Program-made: the position numbers and the translations under genes
The notes under the pieces: model-generated
The model's input: the letters and a program-made list of their open reading frames with translations, nothing else
What the model was told of the DNA's origin: nothing
Databases searched by the model: none
Source of the DNA: Burkholderiaceae bacterium
Lineage (GTDB): Bacteria; Pseudomonadota; Gammaproteobacteria; Burkholderiales; Burkholderiaceae
DNA length: 8,578 nucleotides
NCBI GenBank assembly: GCA_947470165.1
Contig: CANISN010000059.1
Span: forward strand, 1-8,578
Reading direction: 5' to 3'
Part shown: in pieces, positions 1-5,620 of the stretch
How positions within the stretch are numbered: the stretch's first letter is position 1
Layout: every line of letters begins with the position of its first letter

Positions 1-532
1 ACTCATAGGCTGCAATATCTTTTTCTTGCAAGGTCTTGAGCCAGTTGTTTTTATAAGGCGTAAAGATTGAAAATACAGTACTCGAGTTAGTCAGAATTTC
101 TTTCTTTTCGAAAATTACCTGATCTTTGAAGGTCTCAAAACCAATGCCAAGTTCACTTAGGGCTCTTGCAGTAGATATATCGCGAGAGATTGCTGATGGC
201 TCATAGTCATGGTTGGTATAAACAGTCTTGATGCCTAATGCTTTAGCTATTTGCGGAATGCATTCCGTAGGTTTGCCCACTTGAACAATTAGTCCTCCAC
301 CTTGTTTGTGTAATTGCTCGTTGATTTGCTTTAGGCCTTGCCAAATAAAGTCTACGCGGCGATCATGTGTAAGGCTATTTGCATCCACATCTCCGGCTTT
401 CAAAGGATCCAGAATTTCGGTATCAAAGATAAATACCAGCCAAACCTGAGCATTATTTTTCAAGGCGTGATGAAGTGCGGCATTGTCATAAAGACGTAAA
501 TCACGGCGAAGCCAAACAAGAGCTTTTTTCAT
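1..532 (-). CDS. phrB: Deoxyribodipyrimidine photolyase, N-terminal part (cut by window edge)
   Basis: This is the N-terminal 177 residues of a class I cyclobutane pyrimidine dimer photolyase, a cytosolic flavoenzyme that repairs UV-induced dimers with blue light. The ATG is at 532-530 and the frame stays open to base 2. The start of the N-terminal antenna-binding alpha/beta domain is clear: MKKALVWLRRDLRLYDN (1-17) carries the family's W-x-R-x-DLR-x-x-DN signature. YTNHDYEP (105-112) and the conserved FTPYKNNWLK (157-166) follow. The C-terminal FAD-binding helical domain lies outside the window, so FAD and DNA contacts cannot be checked, and a cryptochrome-like member cannot be fully excluded. 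Upstream of the ATG there is only AGGGG two bases away, too close for a normal ribosome binding site, and a TAATAT hexamer seven bases away. The gene is divergent from the DUF218 gene at 611. Confidence 0.93.
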   Translation of the reverse strand, partial: MKKALVWLRRDLRLYDNAALHHALKNNAQVWLVFIFDTEILDPLKAGDVDANSLTHDRRVDFIWQGLKQINEQLHKQGGGLIVQVGKPTECIPQIAKALGIKTVYTNHDYEPSAISRDISTARALSELGIGFETFKDQVIFEKKEILTNSSTVFSIFTPYKNNWLKTLQEKDIAAYE

Positions 533-535
533 AGC

Positions 536-579
536 CCCTATATTAGGGCCAATTAGCCCGACTCGCTTGGGTTGCGAGT
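536..579. promoter_or_regulatory. Three stacked inverted repeats in the phrB / DUF218 divergent spacer
   Basis: The 78-base spacer between the two divergent genes holds three consecutive dyads. CCCTA-TAT-TAGGG (536-548) is perfect. GGGCCAATTAGCCC (546-559) is symmetric about AATT at six of seven pairs. ACTCGC-ttgggtt-GCGAGT (561-579) is a perfect 6-base stem with a 7-base loop. The first dyad covers the candidate phrB -10 box and the second abuts it, where a repressor or activator could act. No dyad is followed by a T-run on either strand, so an intrinsic terminator is unlikely. The symmetry is observed; the operator role is inference. Confidence 0.35.
540..545 (-). promoter_or_regulatory. 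Candidate -10 box for phrB
   Basis: Read on the minus strand this is TAATAT, with seven bases (AGGGGCT) between it and the phrB ATG. Normal sigma-70 spacing would put the transcription start one base before the ATG, giving an almost leaderless mRNA. No convincing -35 is seen at 16-18 bases upstream, so this is a weak call that may need an activator. Confidence 0.3.
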
Positions 580-599
580 AATATCCTTCTTATTAATAG
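572..599 (+). promoter_or_regulatory. Weak candidate promoter for the DUF218 gene
   Basis: TTGCGA (572-577) is followed after 16 bases by TAATAG (594-599), leaving about five transcribed bases before the ATG at 611. The region just before the ATG (ttactaattt) has no purine-rich ribosome binding site. The match to sigma-70 consensus is only moderate and the -35 lies in the 3' arm of an inverted repeat. Confidence 0.25.
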
Positions 600-610
600 A
601 TTACTAATTT

Positions 611-1426
611 ATGGATACTTTATTTTTTGTTTTCTCAAAGATTATGCAGTTTTGTATTGAGCCTCTCAATTGGGTAATCATTTGTGTGGCACTCGGTTTG
701 TTTCTGAGTCTTAGAAAACCCCAGCTATGCAAACGATTATTGCTGTTGGCTTTGGCAGACTTATTACTGGTTGGATGGTTGCCTACTTCTGAGGTCTTTT
801 TAAGAGCTCTTGAAGATGGTGTGCCTAAAGTTCAAATTGCGCAGATGTCGGAGGCTGACTTTGCTGGAATCATTATTTTGGGTGGTGCGATCGAGGGTGG
901 CGAAATTACTATGGATCGCGGTGAGATCTCTATTGGATCTGCTGCGGAGCGGGTCACCAAAGCTTTTGAATTCATTCGAAAATACCCCGATCTCCCATTT
1001 ATCTTTAGCGGCTTTTCTGGTCGCATATCTCCTGTTAGGATGTCTGAGGCAGATGCCTTTAAGCAATTAGTTGCCGAACAGGGTTTGCTAGATAAAAATG
1101 TTCATTATGAAAATCAATCTCGCAATACCTATGAAAATGCTGTGTTAATGAAGCCGATGATTTTGGAGTTGGGGGCGAAGAACGTCAATGACTCTGACGT
1201 AACCCCCAAGCCTTGGTTGTTGATTACTTCGGCGTCGCACATGTACCGATCAGTAAAGATTTTCCAAAAACAGGGCATTGCAGTGATTCCTGTACCAGTG
1301 GATTACCAAACCAGTAACCGTTTACGTTGGTGGAGATTTGATTTGGAGGATGGCATGCAAAACTGGAATAACTTCCTGCATGAGGCGGTCGGTCTTCTAG
1401 CCTACTGGATCACGGGAAAGATCTAG
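611..1426 (+). CDS. Membrane-anchored DUF218 protein, ElyC/SanA/YdcF family
   Basis: A 271-residue inner-membrane protein. Two hydrophobic segments at about residues 19-34 and 42-57, separated by a short basic loop (RKPQLCKR), precede a soluble DUF218 domain. Domain landmarks are the buried strand and glycine turn GIIILGGAIEGG (86-97), FSGFSG (132-137), SEADAF (145-150), ENQSRNTYENA (167-177) and WLLITSASHMYRS (202-214), then a strand ending in PVPVDYQT (227-234). Length and two-helix layout resemble E. coli ElyC (YcbC), linked to cell-envelope and lipid-carrier homeostasis. DUF218 members are often misannotated and the substrate is unknown, so no symbol is given. The ATG is the first possible start because an in-frame TAA lies at 605-607. 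No ribosome binding site is visible. The gene ends 32 bases before yqgE, on the same strand. Confidence 0.85.
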   Translation: MDTLFFVFSKIMQFCIEPLNWVIICVALGLFLSLRKPQLCKRLLLLALADLLLVGWLPTSEVFLRALEDGVPKVQIAQMSEADFAGIIILGGAIEGGEITMDRGEISIGSAAERVTKAFEFIRKYPDLPFIFSGFSGRISPVRMSEADAFKQLVAEQGLLDKNVHYENQSRNTYENAVLMKPMILELGAKNVNDSDVTPKPWLLITSASHMYRSVKIFQKQGIAVIPVPVDYQTSNRLRWWRFDLEDGMQNWNNFLHEAVGLLAYWITGKI

Positions 1427-1444
1427 CCAGGGCAGAGAATTCGG

Positions 1445-1450
1445 TAAAAT
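1445..1450 (+). promoter_or_regulatory. Candidate -10 box directly before yqgE (possible leaderless start)
   Basis: TAAAAT sits eight bases before the yqgE ATG, within ggTAAAATaa. The expected transcription start is around 1457, two bases before the start codon, and no Shine-Dalgarno sequence lies in between. The -35 position overlaps the end of the preceding gene and matches consensus poorly. Confidence 0.35.
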
Positions 1451-1458
1451 AAACCTAC

Positions 1459-2124
1459 ATGAACACGGCTAAAAAAGCCCCTGTGGGTAAAGCTGCAGCA
1501 CCCACCCAGACTTCCCAAGCTTCTGCTGCTGGGTCCTCAATTGCTTATTCCGCTGATCATCTGGCAAACCAATTCCTCATTGCCATGCCTGGGATGGTTG
1601 ATCCCAATTTTGCTGGTTCAGTCATCTATCTTTTTGAGCATACCGAACGGGGTGCAATGGGCTTGGTGATCAATCGCCCAACTGAGCTTGATATGGGAGC
1701 CTTATTCGAAAAAATTGAGGTCAAGCTGGAAGCTGAGCCGTTAGCTGATCAACCAGTTTACTTTGGTGGTCCAGTTCAAATTGAGCGTGGTTTTGTCTTG
1801 CACGAGCCCACCGCAGAAGTGACTTACAACTCTTCCTTGGCCGTTCCAGGTGGCTTGACCATGACGACATCCAAGGATGTGCTTGAGTCCGTAGCAGCAG
1901 GGTCTGGGCCAAGCAAATTCTTAATGACATTAGGTTATGCGGGCTGGAGTGCTGGCCAGCTCGAGAAGGAAATTATCCTCAATGGCTGGATCAATGTTCC
2001 CTTATCCCAGAAGCAAATGATTGAGATTATTTTTAATACCCCTTCTAGCCAGCGCTATGAGCGGACGATGAGTCTTTTGGGATTTGATCCATCCCATCTA
2101 TCTGGTGAGGCAGGGCATGCCTGA
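1459..2124 (+). CDS. yqgE: YqgE/AlgH (UPF0301) family protein
   Basis: A 221-residue cytosolic protein of the UPF0301 family, whose molecular function is not established. AlgH was named for an effect on alginate in Pseudomonas. The family core runs from NQFLIAMPGM (37-46) through EHTERGAMGLVINRP (60-74), VYFGGPVQIERGFVLHE (100-116) and TLGYAGWSAGQLEKEI (157-172) to the C-terminal SGEAGHA. The first 33 residues are an extra Ala/Lys/Pro/Ser-rich tail missing from the roughly 187-residue enterobacterial protein. An in-frame TAA at 1450-1452 rules out an earlier start. A GTG at 1483 is an alternative but has no better ribosome binding site. The gene begins the operon with ruvX, which it overlaps by eight bases. 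yqgE and ruvX are neighbours in many proteobacteria, suggesting a functional link. Confidence 0.92.
   Translation: MNTAKKAPVGKAAAPTQTSQASAAGSSIAYSADHLANQFLIAMPGMVDPNFAGSVIYLFEHTERGAMGLVINRPTELDMGALFEKIEVKLEAEPLADQPVYFGGPVQIERGFVLHEPTAEVTYNSSLAVPGGLTMTTSKDVLESVAAGSGPSKFLMTLGYAGWSAGQLEKEIILNGWINVPLSQKQMIEIIFNTPSSQRYERTMSLLGFDPSHLSGEAGHA
2107..2110 (+). promoter_or_regulatory. Ribosome binding site that fixes the ruvX start
   Basis: GAGG inside the end of yqgE lies six bases before the ATG at 2117, good Shine-Dalgarno spacing. This favours that ATG over the upstream in-frame TTG at 2084 and the downstream ATG at 2156. Confidence 0.6.
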
Positions 2125-2542
2125 GACCATCAGGACGACTAAAGAGTTGACGGTGATGGCTTTTGACTTCGGGACGCGGCGTATTGGTGTTGCCGTTGGC
2201 AATACCCTCACTTGCCTAGGGCAGCCAATTACAAGTATCTCGGAGTCATCTAGCGATGCAGCATTCAAACTCATTGAGGGGCTTTTGAAGGAGTGGCAGC
2301 CTAATCGTTTGGTAGTTGGATTACCTTGTCACCCTGACGGTACCGAACATGAAATGAGTGCTAGGGCCCGCCGCTTTGGCAATCAGCTGCATGGACGCTT
2401 TCATTTGCCGGTGGAGTGGGTTGATGAGCGTTATACCTCGGCTGTTTTAGAGGGAAATCCAGACATGCGAGACAATTTGGATGCCGAGTCTGCGGCCTTA
2501 ATTTTGGAGCAGTATTTTCTTGAAAAGAATTGGATTAGTTGA
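2117..2542 (+). CDS. ruvX: Putative pre-16S rRNA nuclease RuvX/YqgF
   Basis: A 141-residue RNase H-fold protein of the YqgF/RuvX family (E. coli 138 residues), thought to process the 5' end of pre-16S rRNA. It was earlier proposed as an alternative Holliday junction resolvase. The motifs are in order: AFDFGTRRIGVAVGN (15-29) with catalytic Asp17, VVGLP (66-70), DGTEHEMSARARRF (74-87), VDERYTS (102-108) with the second acidic site, and LDAESAALILEQYF (121-134) with Asp122. Between the last two motifs this protein is shorter than the E. coli one, but all acidic positions remain. The ATG at 2117 overlaps the yqgE stop by eight bases and has a GAGG site, implying translational coupling. The stop is followed after one base by the pyrR ATG. 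Confidence 0.93.
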   Translation: MPETIRTTKELTVMAFDFGTRRIGVAVGNTLTCLGQPITSISESSSDAAFKLIEGLLKEWQPNRLVVGLPCHPDGTEHEMSARARRFGNQLHGRFHLPVEWVDERYTSAVLEGNPDMRDNLDAESAALILEQYFLEKNWIS

Positions 2543-2543
2543 G

Positions 2544-3050
2544 ATGAATGCAGAGCAGTCCTATCTGAAATTACTAGAGACTTTGAGTCAGCGTAAAAAG
2601 TCTGGCGATTCTTTTGAGGTGGCTGGTCTCGCAATGGGCGGGGCTTGGATTGCAGAGCGTTTAGCTGTCGATTTAAATATGCCTCACTTTGGTGTCATCA
2701 ACGTGGCATTTCATCGAGATGACTATGCCGAGAAGGGTATGACAGCACTTCGTACTGCCAGCACAATGTCTACTTACCTTCCTTTTGAGGTAAATGGAGC
2801 AAACGTGATTTTAATTGATGATGTTTTGCTCACTGGTCGTACGGTTCGTGCTGCGCTCAATGAGCTATTTGATTTTGGTAGACCAGCGCAAGTGGGGTTG
2901 ATGGTCTTGGCAGATCGTGAGAATCGTGAGTTACCGATCTCAGCAGACTTCGTGGGAGAGCAAGTGATAATCCCAAAGAGTCAAATTTTGGTTTTAGAAA
3001 AAGATGATGCTGGTAAGTTCAGCTTTCAATTAGAGGAGCGTCCAGAATGA
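2544..3050 (+). CDS. pyrR: PyrR: pyrimidine operon regulator / uracil phosphoribosyltransferase
   Basis: A 168-residue type I phosphoribosyltransferase fold. The PRPP-binding loop is [13 protein letters not shown] (88-100) with the acidic pair Asp92-Asp93. Other PyrR-like features are [13 protein letters not shown] (28-40), VAFHRDDY (54-61) and [17 protein letters not shown] (122-138), close in order and wording to the 181-residue Bacillus PyrR. In Bacillus it senses UMP/UTP and binds pyr mRNA, and it also makes UMP from uracil and PRPP. Which role applies here is unknown. The chosen ATG is one base after the ruvX stop. A TTG at 2520 would extend it by eight residues into ruvX with no better ribosome binding site. 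It overlaps pyrB by ATGA, so the two are almost certainly co-translated. Confidence 0.92.
   Translation: MNAEQSYLKLLETLSQRKKSGDSFEVAGLAMGGAWIAERLAVDLNMPHFGVINVAFHRDDYAEKGMTALRTASTMSTYLPFEVNGANVILIDDVLLTGRTVRAALNELFDFGRPAQVGLMVLADRENRELPISADFVGEQVIIPKSQILVLEKDDAGKFSFQLEERPE
3033..3038 (+). promoter_or_regulatory. Ribosome binding site for pyrB
   Basis: GAGGAG, inside the last codons of pyrR, ends eight bases before the pyrB ATG. It is the strongest Shine-Dalgarno sequence I see in the window and supports the ATGA overlap start. Confidence 0.65.
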
Positions 3051-4027
3051 GTGATTTCACTGATGTAGGGGCCAGTCAGGTAAATCAATTCAATGCTGCT
3101 GGTGAGTTAACTCATTTGTTGACCTTAGAAGGTTTACCAAAAGAGCAAATAATCCATATCCTCGATACTACAAAGCAGTTTGTCAGTGTGACGGATCCAG
3201 CAAGAGAAGTGAAAAAAGTTCCACTACTTCGTGGCAAGAGTGTCTTCAACCTGTTCTTTGAAAACTCTACTCGTACTCGTACTACTTTTGAGATTGCTGC
3301 TAAACGTTTATCAGCAGACGTCATTAACTTGGATATCTCGACCTCTTCAACTGCTAAAGGTGAGAGTCTTTTAGATACGATTGATAACTTGGTAGCAATG
3401 CAGGCTGATATCTTTGTTGTGCGTCATGGTGTTTCGAGAGCCCCAATTGAAATCGCGCAACATGTACCTGCACACGTCCACGTGGTGAATGCGGGTGATG
3501 GTAGTCACCAACATCCAACCCAAGGTTTGCTGGATATGTACACGATGCGCCACTTCAAGAAAGATTTCAGCGCTCTCAAGGTGGCAATTGTTGGCGACAT
3601 CGTTCATAGCCGTGTCGCGAAATCTAATATTTGCGCTTTGAGGACCTTAGGTTGTACCGATATTCGTGCGATTGGCCCCGAGAGTCTTTTGCCAAGTGAT
3701 TTAAATATGCTGGGAGTGAGGGTATTTCACAGCATGGAAGAGGGTCTAAAAGGCGTTGATGTTCTTATGACTCTACGCATTCAGAAAGAGCGCATGGAAG
3801 CAGGGCAGGTGCCTGAAGGCGACGCATTCTTCAAGCAATACGGCTTGACCCCTGCACGCTTGGCTTTGGCTAAGCCCGATGCTATCGTGATGCATCCAGG
3901 TCCGATGAACCGTGGTGTTGAGATTGATTCAGTAGTAGCCGACGGCCCTCAATCAGTGATCCTGAATCAGGTAACCTTTGGTATTGCGGTGCGGATGGCA
4001 GTGATGTCGATTGTGGCGGGTAATTAA
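3047..4027 (+). CDS. pyrB: Aspartate carbamoyltransferase catalytic subunit, Pseudomonas-type
   Basis: A 326-residue enzyme joining carbamoyl phosphate and aspartate to form N-carbamoyl-aspartate, the committed step of UMP synthesis. The carbamoyl phosphate loop is [12 protein letters not shown] (71-82). STAKGES (101-107) supplies the lysine reaching in from the neighbouring subunit. [11 protein letters not shown] (150-160), DIVHSRV (184-190), LRIQKER (243-249) and [11 protein letters not shown] (283-293) complete the active site. It has about a 20-residue N-terminal extension over E. coli PyrB, and its wording follows the Pseudomonas enzyme, which works as a PyrB/PyrC-like complex. In many relatives pyrC or an inactive pyrC' follows directly, but here it does not. 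The start overlaps pyrR by four bases behind a good GAGGAG site. No clear terminator follows the stop. Confidence 0.96.
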   Translation: MSDFTDVGASQVNQFNAAGELTHLLTLEGLPKEQIIHILDTTKQFVSVTDPAREVKKVPLLRGKSVFNLFFENSTRTRTTFEIAAKRLSADVINLDISTSSTAKGESLLDTIDNLVAMQADIFVVRHGVSRAPIEIAQHVPAHVHVVNAGDGSHQHPTQGLLDMYTMRHFKKDFSALKVAIVGDIVHSRVAKSNICALRTLGCTDIRAIGPESLLPSDLNMLGVRVFHSMEEGLKGVDVLMTLRIQKERMEAGQVPEGDAFFKQYGLTPARLALAKPDAIVMHPGPMNRGVEIDSVVADGPQSVILNQVTFGIAVRMAVMSIVAGN

Positions 4028-4034
4028 TCAGCAA

Positions 4035-4064
4035 TTGATATTCCTCTAACTTTAGCTCTATGAA
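4035..4064 (+). promoter_or_regulatory. Candidate sigma-70 promoter for the first glycan gene
   Basis: TTGATA (4035-4040) and TATGAA (4059-4064) are separated by 18 bases in the 57-base gap after pyrB. They match consensus at five and four of six positions. Transcription would start near 4071, giving a leader of about 14 bases containing AGAAAG as a poor ribosome binding site. This would let the glycan gene run independently of the pyr operon. Confidence 0.4.
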
Positions 4065-4084
4065 TTACTAAGAAAGCGCTCTTC

Positions 4085-4963
4085 ATGACACAGTTTTTTG
4101 GATATTGGGGCGGATCTTTACCTACAGTAACAGATCTCCATTTTAAAAGTTTTATTCATTTTCACCCTGACTCTCAATATGATTTGTGGATGGATGAGGA
4201 TGTAGGGTGTGCTATTCCTACGGAGCTTGATTGGATCAAGAGTCATCAGCATATTCGTATTCGCAATTTTTCACTTTCAGGGCTTGTGGAGCGTTATGTC
4301 CAGCCATTAACTACAACCGCTGATTCCAAAACATATGATTTTTTAAGATTTATTCACAGTAAAAAAATACTCCGCTATATCAATATCAAGTCTTATTACG
4401 CCCCTCTTTTTAAGATTAATTACAAGCACTCTTCTCCATTGTTTACATACAAGAGAGATTTAGTCTACAGAGGTGATTTAGCTAGATGTATTATTCCGGT
4501 TGCCCACTACAACTCAGCATCGCTCTATTCGGATTTGGATGTTTGTTTTTTGAGTGACTTGAATAAAATTTGCGATGAGCAAGGATTTGTCTATGAATGG
4601 GAGAGTTATGATTTTGCAAACTCAGCAATACTTTATTCTCCAAATAAAGAAATCGCAAGGAGCATCCTGGCCGAAGGAAACTCTATTGAATGTTTTAGAC
4701 CCTGGTATCTTTTTTCAAGTGCTATTTGTAAAAAATTAAATCTGAAAATTTATCCCAAAAATCGATTTGATGCGATGTGGGATCCAGAGTCCATGCTCTC
4801 TGGAGATGCAATGAAATTTTTTGTTAAGTCACCACAGTCACAGCAGATGGTTGATCAGTTATTTTCCAAAAAATATATCGTCAATCACTGGCATAACAAT
4901 TGGCGAACTAAGCCAGAGGTCGGCTCGACTTATGATTTATTAATGAATCAATTTAGGCTCTGA
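4085..4963 (+). CDS. GT-A glycosyltransferase with DXD motif (GT32 / capsular-synthesis-like)
   Basis: A 292-residue probable cytosolic or membrane-associated sugar transferase. The N-terminus (FFGYWGGSLP, then YDLWMDED at 32-39) resembles the first strand and acceptor-side turn of DXD sugar transferases. RGDLARCIIP (129-138) and ASLYSDLDVCFL (145-156) match the family's pattern of Asp-x-x-Arg followed by Y-x-Asp-x-Asp. Asp150 and Asp152 form the metal and nucleotide-sugar binding DXD. Near the C-terminus, NHWHNNW (267-273) matches the His-Trp...Trp signature of GT32-like enzymes. The stretch at about 70-128 has no match I can name. No signal peptide or membrane segment is seen. The gene is AT-rich compared with pyrB upstream. 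Its 3' end overlaps the opposing methyltransferase gene by 11 bases. Sugar donor and acceptor cannot be predicted. Confidence 0.75.
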   Translation: MTQFFGYWGGSLPTVTDLHFKSFIHFHPDSQYDLWMDEDVGCAIPTELDWIKSHQHIRIRNFSLSGLVERYVQPLTTTADSKTYDFLRFIHSKKILRYINIKSYYAPLFKINYKHSSPLFTYKRDLVYRGDLARCIIPVAHYNSASLYSDLDVCFLSDLNKICDEQGFVYEWESYDFANSAILYSPNKEIARSILAEGNSIECFRPWYLFSSAICKKLNLKIYPKNRFDAMWDPESMLSGDAMKFFVKSPQSQQMVDQLFSKKYIVNHWHNNWRTKPEVGSTYDLLMNQFRL

Positions 4964-5567
4964 TAGCAGGCTTTCTCATCAGTGTGACAAGCGTAAATCC
5001 ATTCCATCCTTGCTCTGCTATTTCAAAACCACCACTAAATCCATATATCTTGGCGTAGTTATTTATCTGATCAAAGTAAATGCTAAATGTCTCTTCGGTG
5101 ATGTAATTGACGTGAGTGGGGTCTCTGAATAGAGGGGAGTAAGGGTATGCTGGAGTGTGTGAAAGAAAGTATCCACCAGGCTTTAGACATCTAAATATTT
5201 CATTCATTAAATTGATAAATGGAAAGCTTCTAGATGGTGAGTAGATAACTCTTGGGATGTGCTCTATGAAATCATATGCGGTAATAAAATCAAACATATC
5301 CTTTTCAAAAGGAATTGGATTAACCACCAAATCAGAGATTTTAATTTTGTCGTCATTCTGCTTAAATAGGTCGACGCCATAAAAACTAGTGGCCCCAAAA
5401 GGATTTCTTGGGGTGCTACCGCATCCTAAATCTAGTGTGTTTGAGTCAATCAACCCTAGTATATCTGCCCCGTAAGCTTGATACAGGCGCTCAGGCTTAA
5501 TTTTTGGGGCATATAGACCATATTTTAATAGTCTGTAGGAAGCCTTCCATTTGGATATTTGTTTCAT
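4953..5567 (-). CDS. Class I SAM-dependent methyltransferase
   Basis: A 204-residue Rossmann-type methyltransferase. LDLGCGS (45-51) is the SAM-binding motif I. YGVDL (63-67) supplies the acidic residue for the SAM ribose. DFITAYDFIEHIPR (93-106) is the motif II/III region, and RCLKPGGYFL (126-135) is the usual post-motif helix and strand. A DPTHVNYIT stretch (149-157) recurs in relatives found in polysaccharide loci. The acceptor is unknown. The context suggests methylation of a glycan residue or chain end, but a small-molecule target is possible. The ATG at 5567 is preferred. A TTG at 5585 would add six residues, and neither has a Shine-Dalgarno sequence. The gene converges on the upstream glycosyltransferase with overlapping stops and diverges from the next gene. 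Confidence 0.83.
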   Translation of the reverse strand: MKQISKWKASYRLLKYGLYAPKIKPERLYQAYGADILGLIDSNTLDLGCGSTPRNPFGATSFYGVDLFKQNDDKIKISDLVVNPIPFEKDMFDFITAYDFIEHIPRVIYSPSRSFPFINLMNEIFRCLKPGGYFLSHTPAYPYSPLFRDPTHVNYITEETFSIYFDQINNYAKIYGFSGGFEIAEQGWNGFTLVTLMRKPAIRA

Positions 5568-5573
5568 ATGATA

Positions 5574-5601
5574 ATTATTGATCAAGGTTTTTATATGTCA
5601 G
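5574..5601 (-). promoter_or_regulatory. Candidate promoter for the methyltransferase gene
   Basis: On the minus strand CTGACA (5601-5596) and AATAAT (5579-5574) are separated by 16 bases, and exactly six bases follow before the ATG at 5567. The predicted transcription start is the A of the ATG, again suggesting a leaderless mRNA. It shares a 53-base spacer with the divergent promoter, so the two would interfere or be co-regulated. Confidence 0.35.
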
Positions 5602-5609
5602 CATGAACT

Positions 5610-5615
5610 TATAAT
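5610..5615 (+). promoter_or_regulatory. Consensus -10 box before the GT-B-like gene
   Basis: A perfect TATAAT ends five bases before the ATG at 5621, so transcription would start at or just inside the start codon. No -35 of note and no ribosome binding site accompany it. In-frame TAA at 5615-5617 overlaps the box and excludes an upstream start. Confidence 0.35.
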
Positions 5616-5620
5616 AACTT

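Noticed and set aside
800..1070. Open frames on both strands inside the DUF218 gene
   Set aside because: Three overlapping frames lie entirely within a gene with a clear domain, and their translations show no recognisable motif or ribosome binding site.
1721..1930. Minus-strand open frame inside yqgE
   Set aside because: It is fully antisense to the conserved YqgE core and has no family features.
2084..2116. TTG start adding 11 residues to RuvX
   Set aside because: The ATG at 2117 has a well-spaced GAGG site and gives the usual family length; the extension lies inside yqgE.
2520..2543. TTG start adding eight residues to PyrR
   Set aside because: The ATG one base after the ruvX stop gives a natural coupled start; the extension translates the end of ruvX and has no ribosome binding site.
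2431..2634. Minus-strand open frame across the ruvX/pyrR junction
   Set aside because: It is antisense to two well-supported genes, and the encoded sequence looks random.
3112..3607. Two minus-strand open frames inside pyrB
   Set aside because: They are shadows of the aspartate carbamoyltransferase coding sequence without motifs of their own.
4028..4084. Terminator after pyrB
   Set aside because: The gap has only a short AGCGCT palindrome with no stem of useful length and no T-run.
5568..5585. TTG start adding six residues to the methyltransferase
   Set aside because: There is no Shine-Dalgarno sequence, and the ATG at 5567 fits a candidate promoter at ideal spacing. The preference is moderate only.
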